From Megamerina dolium (taxonomy: Eukaryota; Arthropoda; Insecta; Diptera; Megamerinidae), in assembly GCA_963854835.1 (NCBI GenBank), contig OY978526.1:13409277-13473276 (forward strand): a stretch of 64,000 nucleotides of DNA, given 5' to 3'. Position 1 is the stretch's first letter. Each line of letters opens with the position of its first letter. Both the position numbers and the translations under genes were made by a program. Of the stretch, positions 34,530 to 47,462 are shown piece by piece. Below the pieces are notes generated by a model that saw nothing but the letters and a program-made list of their open reading frames with translations, was not told the DNA's origin and searched no databases.

Positions 34530-36670
34530 AATCCCTCAATAATCTGTTGTTGCAGTGTTAAGACTTTGATAATGAAATACCAAAGATGGTTTGATACATT
34601 TAATCGACTTTAGAATGTTTAATCCTAATATTAATAATCCTATATTGGAAATTAGACATTGAAAAAGATACCCTTTATTGTGATAGCTATATATTAAAGT
34701 TACTATATAAAAGAATGACAAAGAAGAAAGAGCGAGAGAGAGAGAGAGTGAGAAAATATTTTTGTAAATTCTTACATTTCATAATAGTTGCCACTGCTGC
34801 ACTTGACTTGTTGTTTGTGTTATTCCAGTTAAATTATGACATTCAGCTGCCAACTGTGTGTGTGTGTGTGTTTGTGCATATGTGTGTGTTTCGGTGGTTA
34901 TTTTTGTATGTATGTGTGTGCGTGTGTATGTGGTTGAGTATGTGATTCTAATTCAATTTTTTTGATGCGTGAGAAAATGTTATCCTTGCACCTAAATAAA
35001 CACATTTACATAAATATAGTCATAGTATGACACACCGTATGAAGTCGACAAGTGAAAAAGGATCCTTTAACTAGCTACTGGGTATATGGTAATATACTTT
35101 ATATGTGAGAATGTCAACATATTATATTACAGCTTCATATATATGATGATTGTTTATAGTATTGTTGGTTTTTTTTTTTGTTTTTTTCTTGTGGCTATTC
35201 TGTAATTTAAAACGATCTAATCAATGAGTACTCAATGATCGTTATGTTGATGATGATACCGATCATCTAACACACTTATTATTTGTGCTGATTGTCACAT
35301 TATGTCAACAGTAAATTGAAAACATATGTCTTGGTTACGCCTACTTGATGGCAATTTGAAATTGAGATGAGAGAAATACATATAAAGAATGAATATTAAA
35401 ATTATATTATTCAGTTTGTTTGATGGATTATTTTTTATGTTTGACAACACACTTGAAATTTAATTTTGACTAATACAAAATTAATTTCTTTTAATCACGG
35501 AAATAACGACATTTATTATGTACATTTTCTGGCAATTATATGGAAGGATAATTGTATATCCTTTATACCAACGAGTAGTAGTCATAATTCATTATGTTAT
35601 ATTGAGCAACATGTTGCCTACCAAATATGTATCCTATTGAATTTACTGAGTCAAATGTATATGGACTAAATGTTTACATATGTTAGAATATCCTGCAATA
35701 AAATGAAAAATGAAAAATTCTCACAGTAATTATTCGATTACCAAACATTTTCTATATACACAATACACACAGATGTAATATCGAATATGTACAAAATTTT
35801 CACATCTGTACAAGTGCATGCAATGTAGATATGTAAATATAAAGAAATCAATATGTATATGCAATATATGTATTTGTAAGCTGTTGTTTGTTAGTCAATG
35901 TCAATGATCTTAAAAATTGGTGTTGACAGTTTTATGAAAAATTATTCTTTTAAGTGCTTTGTATGCTAATGTGAATTATGAAAAGTAGAATGGAATAATA
36001 CAAAATTCTAACACCGGAGAAGTAATTATATTATATAACAAAGTCTATTGGTATGTAAATATATACTATGGGAAATAAAAAAAGTAATAAATAGTATTAC
36101 AGTAAAATTTATTCTTTGTAAGGTTGCACTTTTCAAAAAAATTAATGACTTCAACAGAAAAGAATTAAATATTTTTCTTTACTTTAAAGTTTTATGACGT
36201 TGGGGATGGAAAATTTTTTTTAAACAGTCTCTGTGTCGTGGTGTAGCTTTGTCAATTGTCAATTTAACTGAATGTAATCCAATGAAAACCTATTATTTCT
36301 GCAAATTTTTTTAATCGCTTGTACGTCTATTATCCTTTTTATTGTTGATTATTTTGAAAAACTCGAAAATTGGCTTCTGTAATACTCATACATGTAAGTA
36401 CTTATATCCTTTTATTTTTATATCTTTTTATATTTTACAGAGTTTATTAATATTTAATATTCACATTGTCTGGTGTATGCATTTTTTTTTCATTTTCTTG
36501 ATCATTTGTATTTTCATTAAAGGATTATTAAGTCATATCTTTTGTTAATGGTAAATTTTGTTGCTGCTAGTATTATTGGATATTACATATTACTAAGGAC
36601 TACAGCGAAAAAAAATACTTTCGCATTTTATTTTACATTTCACAAAATTAGCCTTCGATTGAGTTATTTT
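34530..36670. other. AT-rich intergenic DNA
   Basis: No exon is supported. A GA run lies at 34736-34748 and a GT-rich run at 34856-34930. Confidence 0.4.
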
Positions 36671-38204
36671 TATACCCTGCATAATGCAATATGCATGGTA
36701 TATTCATTTCGGTCAGATGTTTGTGTCCACTTGAAGGAATCTCCGGAGATATAGACATAGATATATATTCGTGATCAGCGTCGATTAAATTTTCGATTTA
36801 ACGATGTCCGTCCGTCCGTCCGTCCGTCCGTCTGTCTGTCACCTGGCTGGTTCGCACGATAACTTGAGTAAATATTGAGCTATTTCGATGAAATTTGGCA
36901 TAAGTAATCTATGATCCAAGGGTACGGAGGGGATTGATATTGGGCATGATCGGTCAATAACCACGCCCACACCAAGCATTCAAAGCGACTAACCTCGAAA
37001 TTTTCAAAATCTTTAACTTGCTATAACTCACACAATATACCACTTGGGACAACAATATTTTGTACATAGAGTTACATTATACTACTATATAACCTCGCCA
37101 AAAGTGGGTGAGCCACGCCTACTTTCTAGCGTAGCTCCCATACAAAGTGTCTGTACTTCTTTAAAATTGAAACTGCTGTAACTTCTACAATCTTCTGTCT
37201 AGAATAACCATAATTGACACTTAGATTAACACGGCAGTCAGAAATAATATGGCAGAAAATCAATGTGCCACACCCACTCCTTTTTGGGTCTCCCATACAA
37301 AGTTGCGGAAATTAAAAAAAATGTTACCGGTTATAACTTACAAACCATTTAGTGTAGGACAACAAGATTTAAGGTATGGAATAGTATTGTACGAGCAACT
37401 AGGTTCACAGAAAATGGGCGCACCACGTCGACTGTTTATCGTAGCCCCCATACAAATTTTAAATTGAAACAGCTGTAACTTCGGCAATCTTCTGTCTAGA
37501 ATAACCATAATTGACACTTAAATTAATATCGTAGTCGGCAAAAATTTGGCAAAAAATCAGTGTGCCACGCCCACTCCTTCATGGGTCTCCCATACAAAGT
37601 CGAGTGAATTAAACTAAAATTTTAAGCTCCATAGTTTACAAACCATTTAGCCTAGGACAACGAGACTTAGGGTATGGATTAGTATTGTACGAGCAACTAG
37701 GCTCACAGAAAATGGGCGCACCACGGCCAGTGTTTATCGTAGCCCCCATACAAATTTTAAATTGAAACAGCTGTAACTTAGGCAATCTTATGTCTACAAT
37801 AACCATAATTGACACTTAAATTAATATCATAGTCGGAAATAATCTGGCGAAAAATCAGCGTACCAGGCCCACTTCTTATTGGGGCTCCCATACAAAGTTG
37901 AGGAAATTAAACAAAAATGGTAACCACCATAACTTAGAAACTATTCAACGTAGGACACCAAATTTAAGGTGTGGATTAACATTGAAAAATTAATTGGATT
38001 TACTAGAAAGTGGTAAGCCTTTTTATATAGCTCCCATACTAAGCCTCGGAATTATCTTAAAATCCTTTTACTTCGTCAAAGTCAACCATATTTCGGGTGT
38101 AAATTAGTAGTATATGCAAAAATTGTTTCTCGAAAAGTGGAAATAAAAGAAAGTTGGATATTCGAGTAAACTTTTTATATATAAATCTACATATGCAGGG
38201 TATA
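36671..38204. mobile_element. Repeat element with TATACCCTGCAT inverted ends and an internal dimeric tandem array
   Basis: The 12 bases tataccctgcat (36671-36682) have an exact inverted copy (atgcagggtata, 38193-38204). Inside are a CCGT run (36806-36842) followed by ctgtctgtc, then repeats of about 150 bp that alternate in type to form a period of about 298 bp. The marker cccatacaaa recurs near 37137, 37292, 37446, 37590, 37743 and 37886, with a variant near 38034. No protein is encoded. Elements beginning with TATACCCTG and carrying CCGT/CTGT runs are common in fly genomes. I cannot assign the family, and a non-autonomous DNA element is the likeliest reading. Confidence 0.7.
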
Positions 38205-38737
38205 GTTTGGTCGGCCCCAGCCGACTGTAAGGAGATTTTTTTAGATAAATTAAGTGATCTGGTAATGATCTTCAGTACATTAACCCGTAACACTACATTC
38301 AACAACATCTTGAAGCAAATGGTTGCACAATTATTGCAGTAATATTTTTCACATTTTCACTGACCATTCATATTTTAGGTTTTTACATAAATTGCTATGA
38401 AGTTTCGAATCTCTATGAAAGTATTTCCTTTTTCGGCAAAAAAATATTGAATGTAAAGAGTAAACTTTAATTTCGATACAGTCCTTAAATATGATATGTA
38501 TTACTATTTCTTTTGGCAAGACCATCATCATTTTTTTGTTTGTTTGTTCTTTCTTGATCATTTTCTTTTTCTTTACTTTTTTTTCGATGTTTTTCATCTT
38601 TTGTCGTTCAGTTGTACGTTCATTTCAATTTGCATTCTTCTTTGAATACGAGTTTTTACTGCCAATGGTTGTTGGCGGCAGCTACCAACCAGTTTGAATG
38701 GTCGACATTCAATCAACGTAACATTGTGATTTTATTT

Positions 38738-38816
<79 letters not shown>

Positions 38817-41318
38817 GTATACATTCTACACGTAGATATCAGTATATTACTTACATTGTACCTCTTGTATGGATATGTGAGTATGCAAAACTGTTCACTG
38901 GATGTATATTTGCATGCCTGTATTTCAATATAGGTAGGTACAATTTCTGTGTGAGTATGTATACACTTGAACACGCATATACGTGTGAACATTTGTGTGA
39001 GTGAGCGAATGCATGCTTGCTGTGTTCTCATTATGAAAGTTTCATGAGGTCATTTCAAGCGTAATTTATACATTTTTCCTTCAACAACTGAATGAAAAGA
39101 AAATAAAAATAAATAAATAAAAAATAAAAAAAAATTAAATAAATATACACATATGCAATTTTTGAACAAAGGATTTTTACAAGACTATTAGTTTGTAGCA
39201 TACTTTAAGGCATATACAATTATTGTAATTATAAAGTTTATAAAAAATTTCAATTTTAATTCTGAGTAGAAACATATAGAGTACTGTAGTAGAATATGAT
39301 TTAATATAATCAAGCAAATATTTATCAAAATATATAATCCTTATATAGAAAAATCTAAAAAATATAAAGATAAAAATATTATACTATTATAAAAATTATA
39401 TTATTATATTATTATCATAATATTATTTTTAATAGATTTTTGTCTTGAATATATGTCAAAAAATTCGATATTATTTTTTAAGTAGTAACTTATTTTTAGC
39501 GACTTAATTTCTCGAAAAAATGCAATATTTTTTCCTTCCTGTCGAGTATATTATTTATATTTATTTATATATATTATTATTTCAAAAGCTCTTTGTAAAT
39601 AAGCTGTTCTAAGAATGTGACTTTTAAAAAAATTAATAGTGACTTTTTAAACGCCATTAATTTTGACTCAGAATATGCGCCATAATTATTAATTTAATCA
39701 CTATAAAGTAAATAAATATTTTCATGAATCTAAATTCCGATTAAACTGATAATTTTCCCTTTTATTAATCAAAATTCTGACTACTGAAGTAATTGATCAA
39801 ATAAAATTTTCATTAATCACATATTTTGACTAATCCAATAGGTCTAATGTGCATCAATCAAATGTCTAAATTGAATTCTGCAAAATATTATTATGTTGGA
39901 GCAAAACTTATGTGACTAACATTGCTATGTACATTAGCCCGGTTCGAAAATCATACAAAATAAAGTGTGAAATGTTGAAAAGTCTCCTTAAGATTATCTC
40001 GATAAATTTATGAGGAGTTTTGCTGTCCGAGAGTGTCAATTAGTGAGTGCAACTTCGAAATTTTTTGTATTGACCCACTCGAATACACATTATATATAAT
40101 ATGAGAGATCATATTCCATATGAAATATAAGTATAGTTGTGTGTGTAAGAAATTAAAATTTTTTAATTTAAGGTATAAGAACAACTTGCCATACGAACAA
40201 TCTGCTTTTTTTCAGTTAAAATTTAATACTAAAATATTAGTACACCTACATGCTACTACCACCACTATAATTTTTACATTTTGCAGAGTACCTACGTACT
40301 ATTGTAATGTATTCTTGCTTTGTGCATTTCAACAGAAAAAACACAACAAACTTGTTTGTTGTTTACATTTACATTCTGACTGCACAGTAGCAGCAGCAGC
40401 AGCAACAACAATTCATCAACATTGTTGTTTATTTGTGCTTTCATGTGGATTTGTTGAAATTTTCAACAATTGTGTGTGTGTGTGTGTGTGTGTGTATAAT
40501 ATTTAATATTCATATAAATATAAGTGGAATATATGTATAAACAACAATACTAAAATTTTATATAATGAAAATCGCAAATATAAATAAATACTCATACAAA
40601 CAAACACACACACATATATATAAATACATACATAGGAGAGAAAAACGGAAACTCATAATTTTTTCAGCGAACGAAAAGTAGTTCACGTTTCAGTGCTTGA
40701 CTTAATTTCATTGATCTGGAAATGCATTGCACTGCACTTTTGAAGGTTTTTCATTTGTTATATGTATGACTGAATTAGATCTGTATTACAAAAAAAGTGT
40801 CTCCAAAACGATCAAATGATTAGAAAAGATTAAAAGATTAAAGTTTTTAGTTAAAATTCACTCGCATAAAAATTCTTTCTAAAAATTCCTTCAATGCATA
40901 GCACAATAATTTGGAAAAATCAATTTTTAACAAAAAAATTATTAACGCATAATTATTTTCCTAAAATTTGGATACGTCTAATGTATATAATAATTCAAAA
41001 GTATATAAGTGGGTGTGTACAAACAAGTTAAGCTTTGAGTACATTAATTTTTGCGGTGTTTGCAATATTATAGGTATGTATAGAGTGTTTTCTAGGAGCG
41101 AAAGAACTTCCGATACAAATAACTTGTTAAGGCAGTTGTCAGCTGTCAGCTTAGCTAGCTATTTTTATTAGGATCATGGGATTAATTTTTTAGTCGAATA
41201 ATCTGATGAATCAAAATTCTGATTATTATTCGATTAATTCAAATACGAATTCTTCGATTAATCAGATTTATAATGAATCAAAAATATTTTCACTTTATGG
41301 TTCTCTTTAAAAAAAGAC
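38205..41318. other. AT-rich intergenic DNA with TA and TG microsatellites
   Basis: No exon is supported. A long (TA)n lies at about 38739-38810 and a (TG)n at 40471-40495. Near 39650-39870 and 41170-41280 the sequence is rich in TAATC/GATTA words, like the MITE that follows. Confidence 0.4.
38739..38810. repeat. (TA)n microsatellite, about 70 bp
   Basis: Uninterrupted TA dinucleotides ending in atacacatatg. Long TA runs in this window can be SINE tails, but here no SINE body adjoins. Confidence 0.9.
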
Positions 41319-41320
41319 TA

Positions 41321-41714
41321 GTGCTGTGCGAGTAATCGTTTAATCGAAAAATTTGATTAATTAAAATTGTTTATTTATCAATAATCATCATATTTAATAT
41401 ACAAAAATTGAAATTATTCGATTAAATAAAATTGTAATTAATCAGATTAAAATTATTCGAATAAAATAATAAAATTTTGTTCCAATACAAAGTTGATAGG
41501 TAGCTTTCACAAGCTATGAATATGAGAAAAGTTATTAAGTTTTTATATCCGAATAAAATTTCAAAAACAAAGAAAAACTTAAACTGAAAAATATTTCAAT
41601 TAATCAAAATTCAGATTAATGGAATAATTCATATTTTGATTAATAATCATTTTGATAATCGCATAATTAATTGATTAATTAAATTGTTCAACTAAATGAT
41701 TAATCTCACAGCCC
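41321..41714. mobile_element. MITE candidate with imperfect inverted ends and TA flanks
   Basis: The left end gtgctgtgcgagtaatcg (41321 on) resembles the complement of the right end, which reads gggctgtgagattaatca from 41714. TA dinucleotides flank both sides (41319-41320 and 41715-41716). The inside of about 390 bp is AT-rich and full of ATTAATCGA/GATTAATC words in both orientations, so the whole could fold on itself. It has no coding capacity. Family not assigned. Confidence 0.55.
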
Positions 41715-41716
41715 TA

Positions 41717-42830
41717 TTTCAATTACACTCTCGTAGGTTCATAGTTTTGAAAATCTAGATGTCTTTATATTTTGAATAGTTTATTCAAATAAATTATTTC
41801 TGATTAATCGAACAATCATAACTTGTTATTTTATTAAACAATACTTCAAAAATTATACAGGAGAAATGAGGATTTGTTTGAAGAATTCATCGAATTCAAT
41901 TATTTCTTGAAAACAAAGTGTAATTTAATTTCAAAGTGTTAAGTCCCTTAAAAACACCTTATATATATATGCGGTTAAAAAAAGCAAATAGCGATTATAT
42001 GAAAAGTATATGGAAAAAAAAGGATTTTCTAACTGATGTGATTTCCATTGAAATGTACATATATAAATTTCACAGTATTTCCACGCGAATATTCAAGCTT
42101 TGAGAGTAGTGCATAAAGTTAATAATACAAATATTGTATAAGAATATTTCTTTCTATTTTGATTTCTCCTTAAAATTCATTTGAATGTATATGTTCGAAT
42201 AATATGAAAATTTTATATTAGAAATGACGTTTTTTTAAGTGCATAACTATTCGGTATTTTGCTGTATTGGCCATTTTTAATTATGACACTTCGATTTATG
42301 TCCCATAATGTTTCGTTATACGGCCAAAAATGTCGAATGAATTACTGTTGAAAAGAATTGATCCCATATAGGGATCCATTTTGTTTTACGACTGTATTAG
42401 GATTCATGTTGCGCACTTGTCGGCAAACAATTGTCAATCCATTAACAGTAAAAAATTACCACTAATGAGCTATTAGAGCTGCGTGTTAAACTTTTAAGTT
42501 TGAACGCCTTGATCGATGATTTTTTCTGCAGTCTGCTCTATTTCATCAAGTAGGTCTTCAAAAGCATCGTAATATATGATTATAAATGGTATATGAATCA
42601 AAATGAATGCAAAATATATTTGTAATGAAATAATTTTATTATAAAAATAATTAAAATTTCATTATTTCTTCATATTGTAATTATGATGGTGTCGGTTAGA
42701 GTATCGTTGTCCGGCAGAAATAAGATTACTAAAAAAGCTCTTTGGATGCATGCTGTGGCGATAGATTTACAAATATTGGAGTGTGGTAATTTGAAAAATG
42801 CCACGTGATATAATCAAATAATTATTGCGT
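41717..42830. other. AT-rich intergenic DNA
   Basis: No exon or known repeat recognised. Confidence 0.35.
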
Positions 42831-42833
42831 AAT

Positions 42834-43262
42834 CTAATATATCTGGTGAAACAAAAAAATGTTGCCCGTTTCTGTCGTGGCCACCTCAATTGGTTGACCA
42901 CTACGGTGTTCGTCTTGGCAGCTCGTATGACCTCGTCTAAACTCTGCCACCCAATATTTTATGGTCGTAAACGAAGGAGCAGACTCCCCCAAAGTGGAAT
43001 CTAATTCGGCTTTAATATGCGTTGAACTGAGACCTTTCAAATGAAAGTATTTAATTACATAACAGTGAAAATTTTTCCAAGTTTACAAATTCATTGAGGT
43101 CCTTAACTTTCGATGGTTCCAAAAAAAAAAAAAAACAGATTAAACAACGTGGCGCCTTGAAACTTAAAACATATGTTTTATTAGGATGCCACTTTTCAAC
43201 AAAGTAATTTTTTTCAAACTACTGCCGCCATCAATATGTCAGGTCGGGTAGTTGTGGGACCG
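42834..43262 (-). mobile_element. mariner 5' end (inverted repeat plus transposase N-terminus), rest missing
   Basis: Read on the minus strand it starts with the inverted repeat (complement of ggtcgggtagttgtgggacc, 43243-43262) and a leader. The transposase N-terminus (43040-42834) follows: LKGLSSTHIKAELDS, FTTIKYWVAEFRRGH and SGQPIEVAT, a helix-turn-helix region. It then stops abruptly, and the catalytic half is absent. It is the same family as the copy at 1-980. Confidence 0.8.
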
Positions 43263-43617
43263 GTCTCTATATAAGATATTAAAGGCTAACTTCTAAGGCA
43301 AGAATTTAATGAATCGAGATTGTTTTACTATAATTGACCTATTTTCAGGAAAAAAAGCTAATGCTCATAATTTCTCATCATTTTTGATTTTTTCGCATGC
43401 ATATCACCAAACATTTCTATATTTTGTCGCGTCCGAATTGCCTATATGACAGGTCGGGTATTTCTGGGACCGGCCTCTATATAAAATATTAAAGCTTAAC
43501 CAGTCAAGAATATATTTCAGGAAAAAGAGGTAATTTTCATAATTTCTCAGCATTTTTGATTTTTTCACAGGCATATCACCAAACATTTCTATATTTTGTC
43601 GCTTCCGATATCCTGAA
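43241..43617. repeat. Two tandem units of about 210 bp, each starting with a mariner terminal sequence
   Basis: Unit 1 (43241-43450) and unit 2 (43451 to about 43617, slightly shorter) both begin aggtcgggta.tt.tgggaccgg. They continue with shared sequence including ctctatataa, catttttgattttttc and tatcaccaaacatttctata. They differ by scattered substitutions and indels. The first starts at the end of the mariner fragment. Confidence 0.75.
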
Positions 43618-45224
43618 ATCAAGCCCTAAGTTTTAAATTTAGTATGTCTGTGAATATAAATTTTATATTTTGCACTATGGGTTCATTTACTTGTAATATG
43701 TGTGTGTGTGTGTAAATAAGAAGACAAGAAGTCAATAATATATAATACTCCAACTAAGAGTATAGTATACGAACACGTGTGGAAAGTGTGGCGTGATATT
43801 TTTTTTTTAAATAAATATTTTTCATAAAGATATTATATTAAAAAATTTTCTATATTTAAAATGAATATTGAAAAAAAAAAAATCAAAAATATAAAGTGAC
43901 AACCAGAACAAAATAAAAGTCTTCTATTCAAATTAATTTAAAATTGAAATTATTTAATATATTTTTTTCGAATTATACACTGCATACAAATTAAACATAA
44001 GAAAAAATACGAAAAACTGTCAATGTCAATTATTATTTATGATTAATATTTTTCTCTTAAAAAAAAAAACAACAGGCAATCCGTTAATATATTGTTCTTA
44101 TGAAAAGTGAAGACAACAAAAATTCATTAAGTGCATTTATACATGCATGAAAGTAAAAACTCTGAAAATAATGCATTTCTTCATTTGCAATGAACTGTGT
44201 AAAAATGAAACGATTGAATATTGCTTAATAATGATGCGGTGCAGTAAATGCATAGTGATCGTTATCGCTCCCTCTTCCTTCTTCTGCTATGCTGCATTCT
44301 GATGATGCATTCGATAGTGACATGTGTATCGTTATGGTACTTGTATCGTATGTTGCTGCAACATACTTACACATTTGTATGTACGATATGTTGCGTGAAC
44401 GCACAGCACGGTAGTACAACATACTCCCTCCAGCATGCAATAAATTGACAAAAGTATTTGCTGTTATTGCTGGGATGCTACTGAGTGAGTAGAGGTATCT
44501 ACTATTTGTATATGCAAGTATATATACTCATCTACATACTTATAGAGTACACGAGTAAATAGTAAATATAGTAAATGAAAGCACTTGCGACGACAAGTTG
44601 AACTTGTGCTGCATACACACGTATACAATCAAAAGGCAAAATAACTTCAGTTACTGCTGTTGTTGTTCTTGTTATAATTTTATCTCAAGTACCGCTTGTA
44701 AGTAAAGTTATCTGAAGTTGGAGTAATATAAAAAAACAAACGCATATTTTATTCAATAGCAAAATTAAAAAAAAATAATTTTTATATAAGCATGTACCTA
44801 TTATGCACATGTGTATTCACCACTAATAATATGCCACTTATTTATTAATGGTTGCTGCCTTATTGTTGTTGATATTATTATTATTATTGTCATTGTAAGC
44901 ACACGTACAAGCACACTCATACACTTTTTTCATAACCATCAGCATCGCATGTGCATGATCATTTTAGTGAAAATTTAAAAATTGATTTCTTGCTTTTGTT
45001 TCTGGTTGTTGTTTTTTTCTGTCTTTTTTATACACTTTAGTTATGATTTTTCTCCATTATTTTCTTTATTTTTTTTTCATATTATATTTTTATTTATTAC
45101 CTAAATTGTTCTTTTTTTCTTAATATACATTTTTTTTTGTTCTTTTTTTTTAAATCCAAATTGAATATAATTTTAAATATCTGTGCAGGAGGTGATTTTT
45201 CTATTTATTGATGACATGTTGTTT

Positions 45225-45256
<32 letters not shown>

Positions 45257-45540
45257 GTCTTATAAATATTGTATGTAGGTACTATTTTAGAAGGATTGAC
45301 GCACAAAGTGTTTAGGTTTTATTATTCTGTATAGAAATTTGTTCTTTACGAGTGTGACATTAAATCGTTAATGTTTACACATAAGTCGATAAAACAACAA
45401 CACTATTTTACAAAAAAAAAAAATATAAATTAATTAAATACGAAGAGTTCGAACAAATAAGTAGAATTCTTGTAGCCGTACATGAGGAAAGTTGAGACGT
45501 TCCAAAATGTATACTACAGCATTTTGGAATTTTTCTGAAG
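43618..45540. other. AT-rich intergenic DNA
   Basis: No exon is supported. A (GTT)n microsatellite lies at about 45222-45256. Confidence 0.4.
45222..45256. repeat. (GTT)n microsatellite
   Basis: About ten GTT units. Confidence 0.9.
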
Positions 45541-45559
45541 AATTTGTTATTCGACCCAA

Positions 45560-46450
45560 AGGTCAAGCACTACGTCTTAAAAGATCGTATGTACAAAAAA
45601 GGACCTACTAGGATGGATCAATAAATGACAGGATATTAATGTCTGGAATAGCTTAATCGATTAAATGAGTTTTCTTTCAATTTAGTCATTTTGTTCAACG
45701 TTTCTTCAAATTTTTGAGGCCCTCCAAATCATACAATTTCTAAAGGACTGCAAAAGAGGTGCTGGTTTCGTTGTTGAACTTTCTATTTGACTCACATCTC
45801 TTATCGCCGAGTCATTTTTTCATGTGTCGAAAAAGGATATAGTCACAGGGGGCTAAATTTGAAGAAGATCCTGAATTCGGGGTCAATTTGTAATATAATT
45901 CATGCAATTTTGCTTTGGCTACTGTGAACCTGTGCGCCGGTGTATTGTTCTGATAGAGGATAACTTTTTTCCTCACCAAATGTAATCGGTTTTGCCAAAA
46001 ATCGGCGTCGAATCGAGCTTTGCCCAATATGCACTGGTGATTGCTTTACGATTTTAGAGGTAATCGATATGAATGATATCGCATGCACACTAAAAAACTA
46101 TTGCCATTACCTTATTGTTTGACAGAGCTACCTTGTGCGTCTTTGGTGCATTGCTTTGACTCTACCTTCTAGTCTCTGATGTGTTCTGATGAATCCATGT
46201 TTCTTCCACGGTTCGATTGCGATGGAATATGGCTACGTACTCCACTAAAGTTTCCTAACGATTGTGTTTGCTCTCAATTCTAAGCAAAAGCGGCACCTAT
46301 CTTGCGGATAGCTTTGTCATATTTATACGAAACTGATATCATTGATCCATGTGATAAACTTGTAATATCTTCAAACACAGGCACACGCTCACTTGCCGAT
46401 CATCCAAAAAGATATCGTGGATTTTTTCTACCATTTATGGTGTAGTGACC
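45560..46450 (-). pseudogene. mariner-type transposase remnant
   Basis: On the minus strand, frame-broken pieces read in mariner order. An N-terminal segment (MVEKIHDIFLDDRQVSV, about 46434) is followed by a weak ETWIHQNTSETR near 46210. Then come LILYQNNTPAH-like sequence (VILYQNNTPAHRFTVAKAKLH, about 45960-45900) and a trace of the SPDLAPSDY block as SSSNLAPCDYILFRHMKK (45812-45870). Many stops and frameshifts. Confidence 0.7.
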
Positions 46451-46733
46451 ATAATTGGGAAGGTTCGGCGTTGCTTGTGCTTACAATTGTGCACAACTGA
46501 AATTTAATAAACCAATGATTGGTTCCAATCGATGGTAAAGTGTTCCCATAATATTGTATTGGGAGTATAAATAAGTTTGTGGGGATTTGATAACAGATAT
46601 CGCTACTAGTTGATTATTCTATTGTTTCATCTGATAATACCGTCATTTTGAAATGTCATCATTAGGCTGTCTTTTTCTGTCATTCCACGGAAGTGTAGAC
46701 AACATATTTTTTGTGTGCTCCGAAAATGTCAAA

Positions 46734-46965
46734 CCAACCGCCATATAGCTTAGATATTGTTCCTTCTAATTACCATTTGTTTCGATAGAAGACAAACGGC
46801 CTGGAAGAGCAACGCTTCCATATTTATGAAGAAGCCAAAAATTTGGTCGATTCATGCATTGCCTCATAACATGTAGTTCTTCCGATGCGGAATCCGTATG
46901 CTCCGAGAAAAATGGGAACAAGTTGTTATTGTTGTAACGGACAACGATTTCGAAATTACGAAAAT
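46734..46965 (+). pseudogene. mariner transposase C-terminal fragment
   Basis: Plus-strand translation gives PPYSLDIVPSNYHLF (the SPDLAPSDYHLF block), NGLEEQRFHIYEEAKNLVDS and, after a one-base shift, FFRCGIRMLREKWEQV. This is the ordinary mariner C-terminus. Sequence at 46550-46733 may be the matching 5' leader of an internally deleted element. It abuts the Jockey-type fragment at about 46970. Confidence 0.7.
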
Positions 46966-46971
46966 TCATGT

Positions 46972-47462
46972 TCAGCTAGGGTGTTGTTATTTCTTCCATC
47001 AGCTCCATGAAGACGGTAGCCACCAGGGGGTGCGTCCACAGTGCAAAGGGGGCCAAACTGGTAGGCATTCTAGGTCAGGCGAAAAGATGACTGGTGCGGG
47101 CGCTGCCGGCCCCGCGGGCATCTGTTTGGAATTGTATCAGCCAGCTGGTGCATATAGCAGTTCAGATAGACGCTCCATCCAGATCTTAGGGACCAGTTTT
47201 CGCGGTCTGCTATTGGCGGTGGGTGACCCCCCCTGCACGATGTTATGAGCATGACACTCGATGAACGCCTCCACCGCGCGTTGATGCAGTGAATTCAGTA
47301 CCGCCCTATGCGTACTAAAGCTCAAATCATCGAACAGGTGACTCACATGCCTATCAAATGAGCGTAGGCTACCGCGGATATCACGCGGGAGAGGGGCAAG
47401 CTGCGTTAACCGATTGTTGGGGTGTGATGGAAGGTGGCAGGGAAGAAGAAATGGCTAGCGAC
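46972..47462 (-). mobile_element. Jockey-clade LINE 3' fragment
   Basis: This block is clearly more GC-rich than its surroundings. Read on the minus strand across frame breaks it gives LTQLAPLPRDIRG, FDRHVSHLFDD, LRSGWSVYLNCYMHQLADTIP, CP...SHLFA and TSLAPFALWTHPLVA..FMELMEE. The order LRSGW..LN, CP, HLF and LWTHP is the conserved C-terminal tail of Jockey-type LINE polyproteins. Only about 490 bp of the 3' end are present. Confidence 0.7.

Noticed and set aside
37206..38000. CRISPR-like regular repeats
   Set aside because: Units are about 150/298 bp and contiguous, with no short repeats separated by unique spacers, in a eukaryotic genome; it is a tandem array in a mobile element.
38612..39031. 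Overlapping open frames with YIYIYI repeats on both strands
   Set aside because: They are translations of the (TA)n microsatellite.
40120..40506. 128-codon plus-strand open frame
   Set aside because: It ends in a TG microsatellite and contains CAG/CAA runs; no domain could be recognised.
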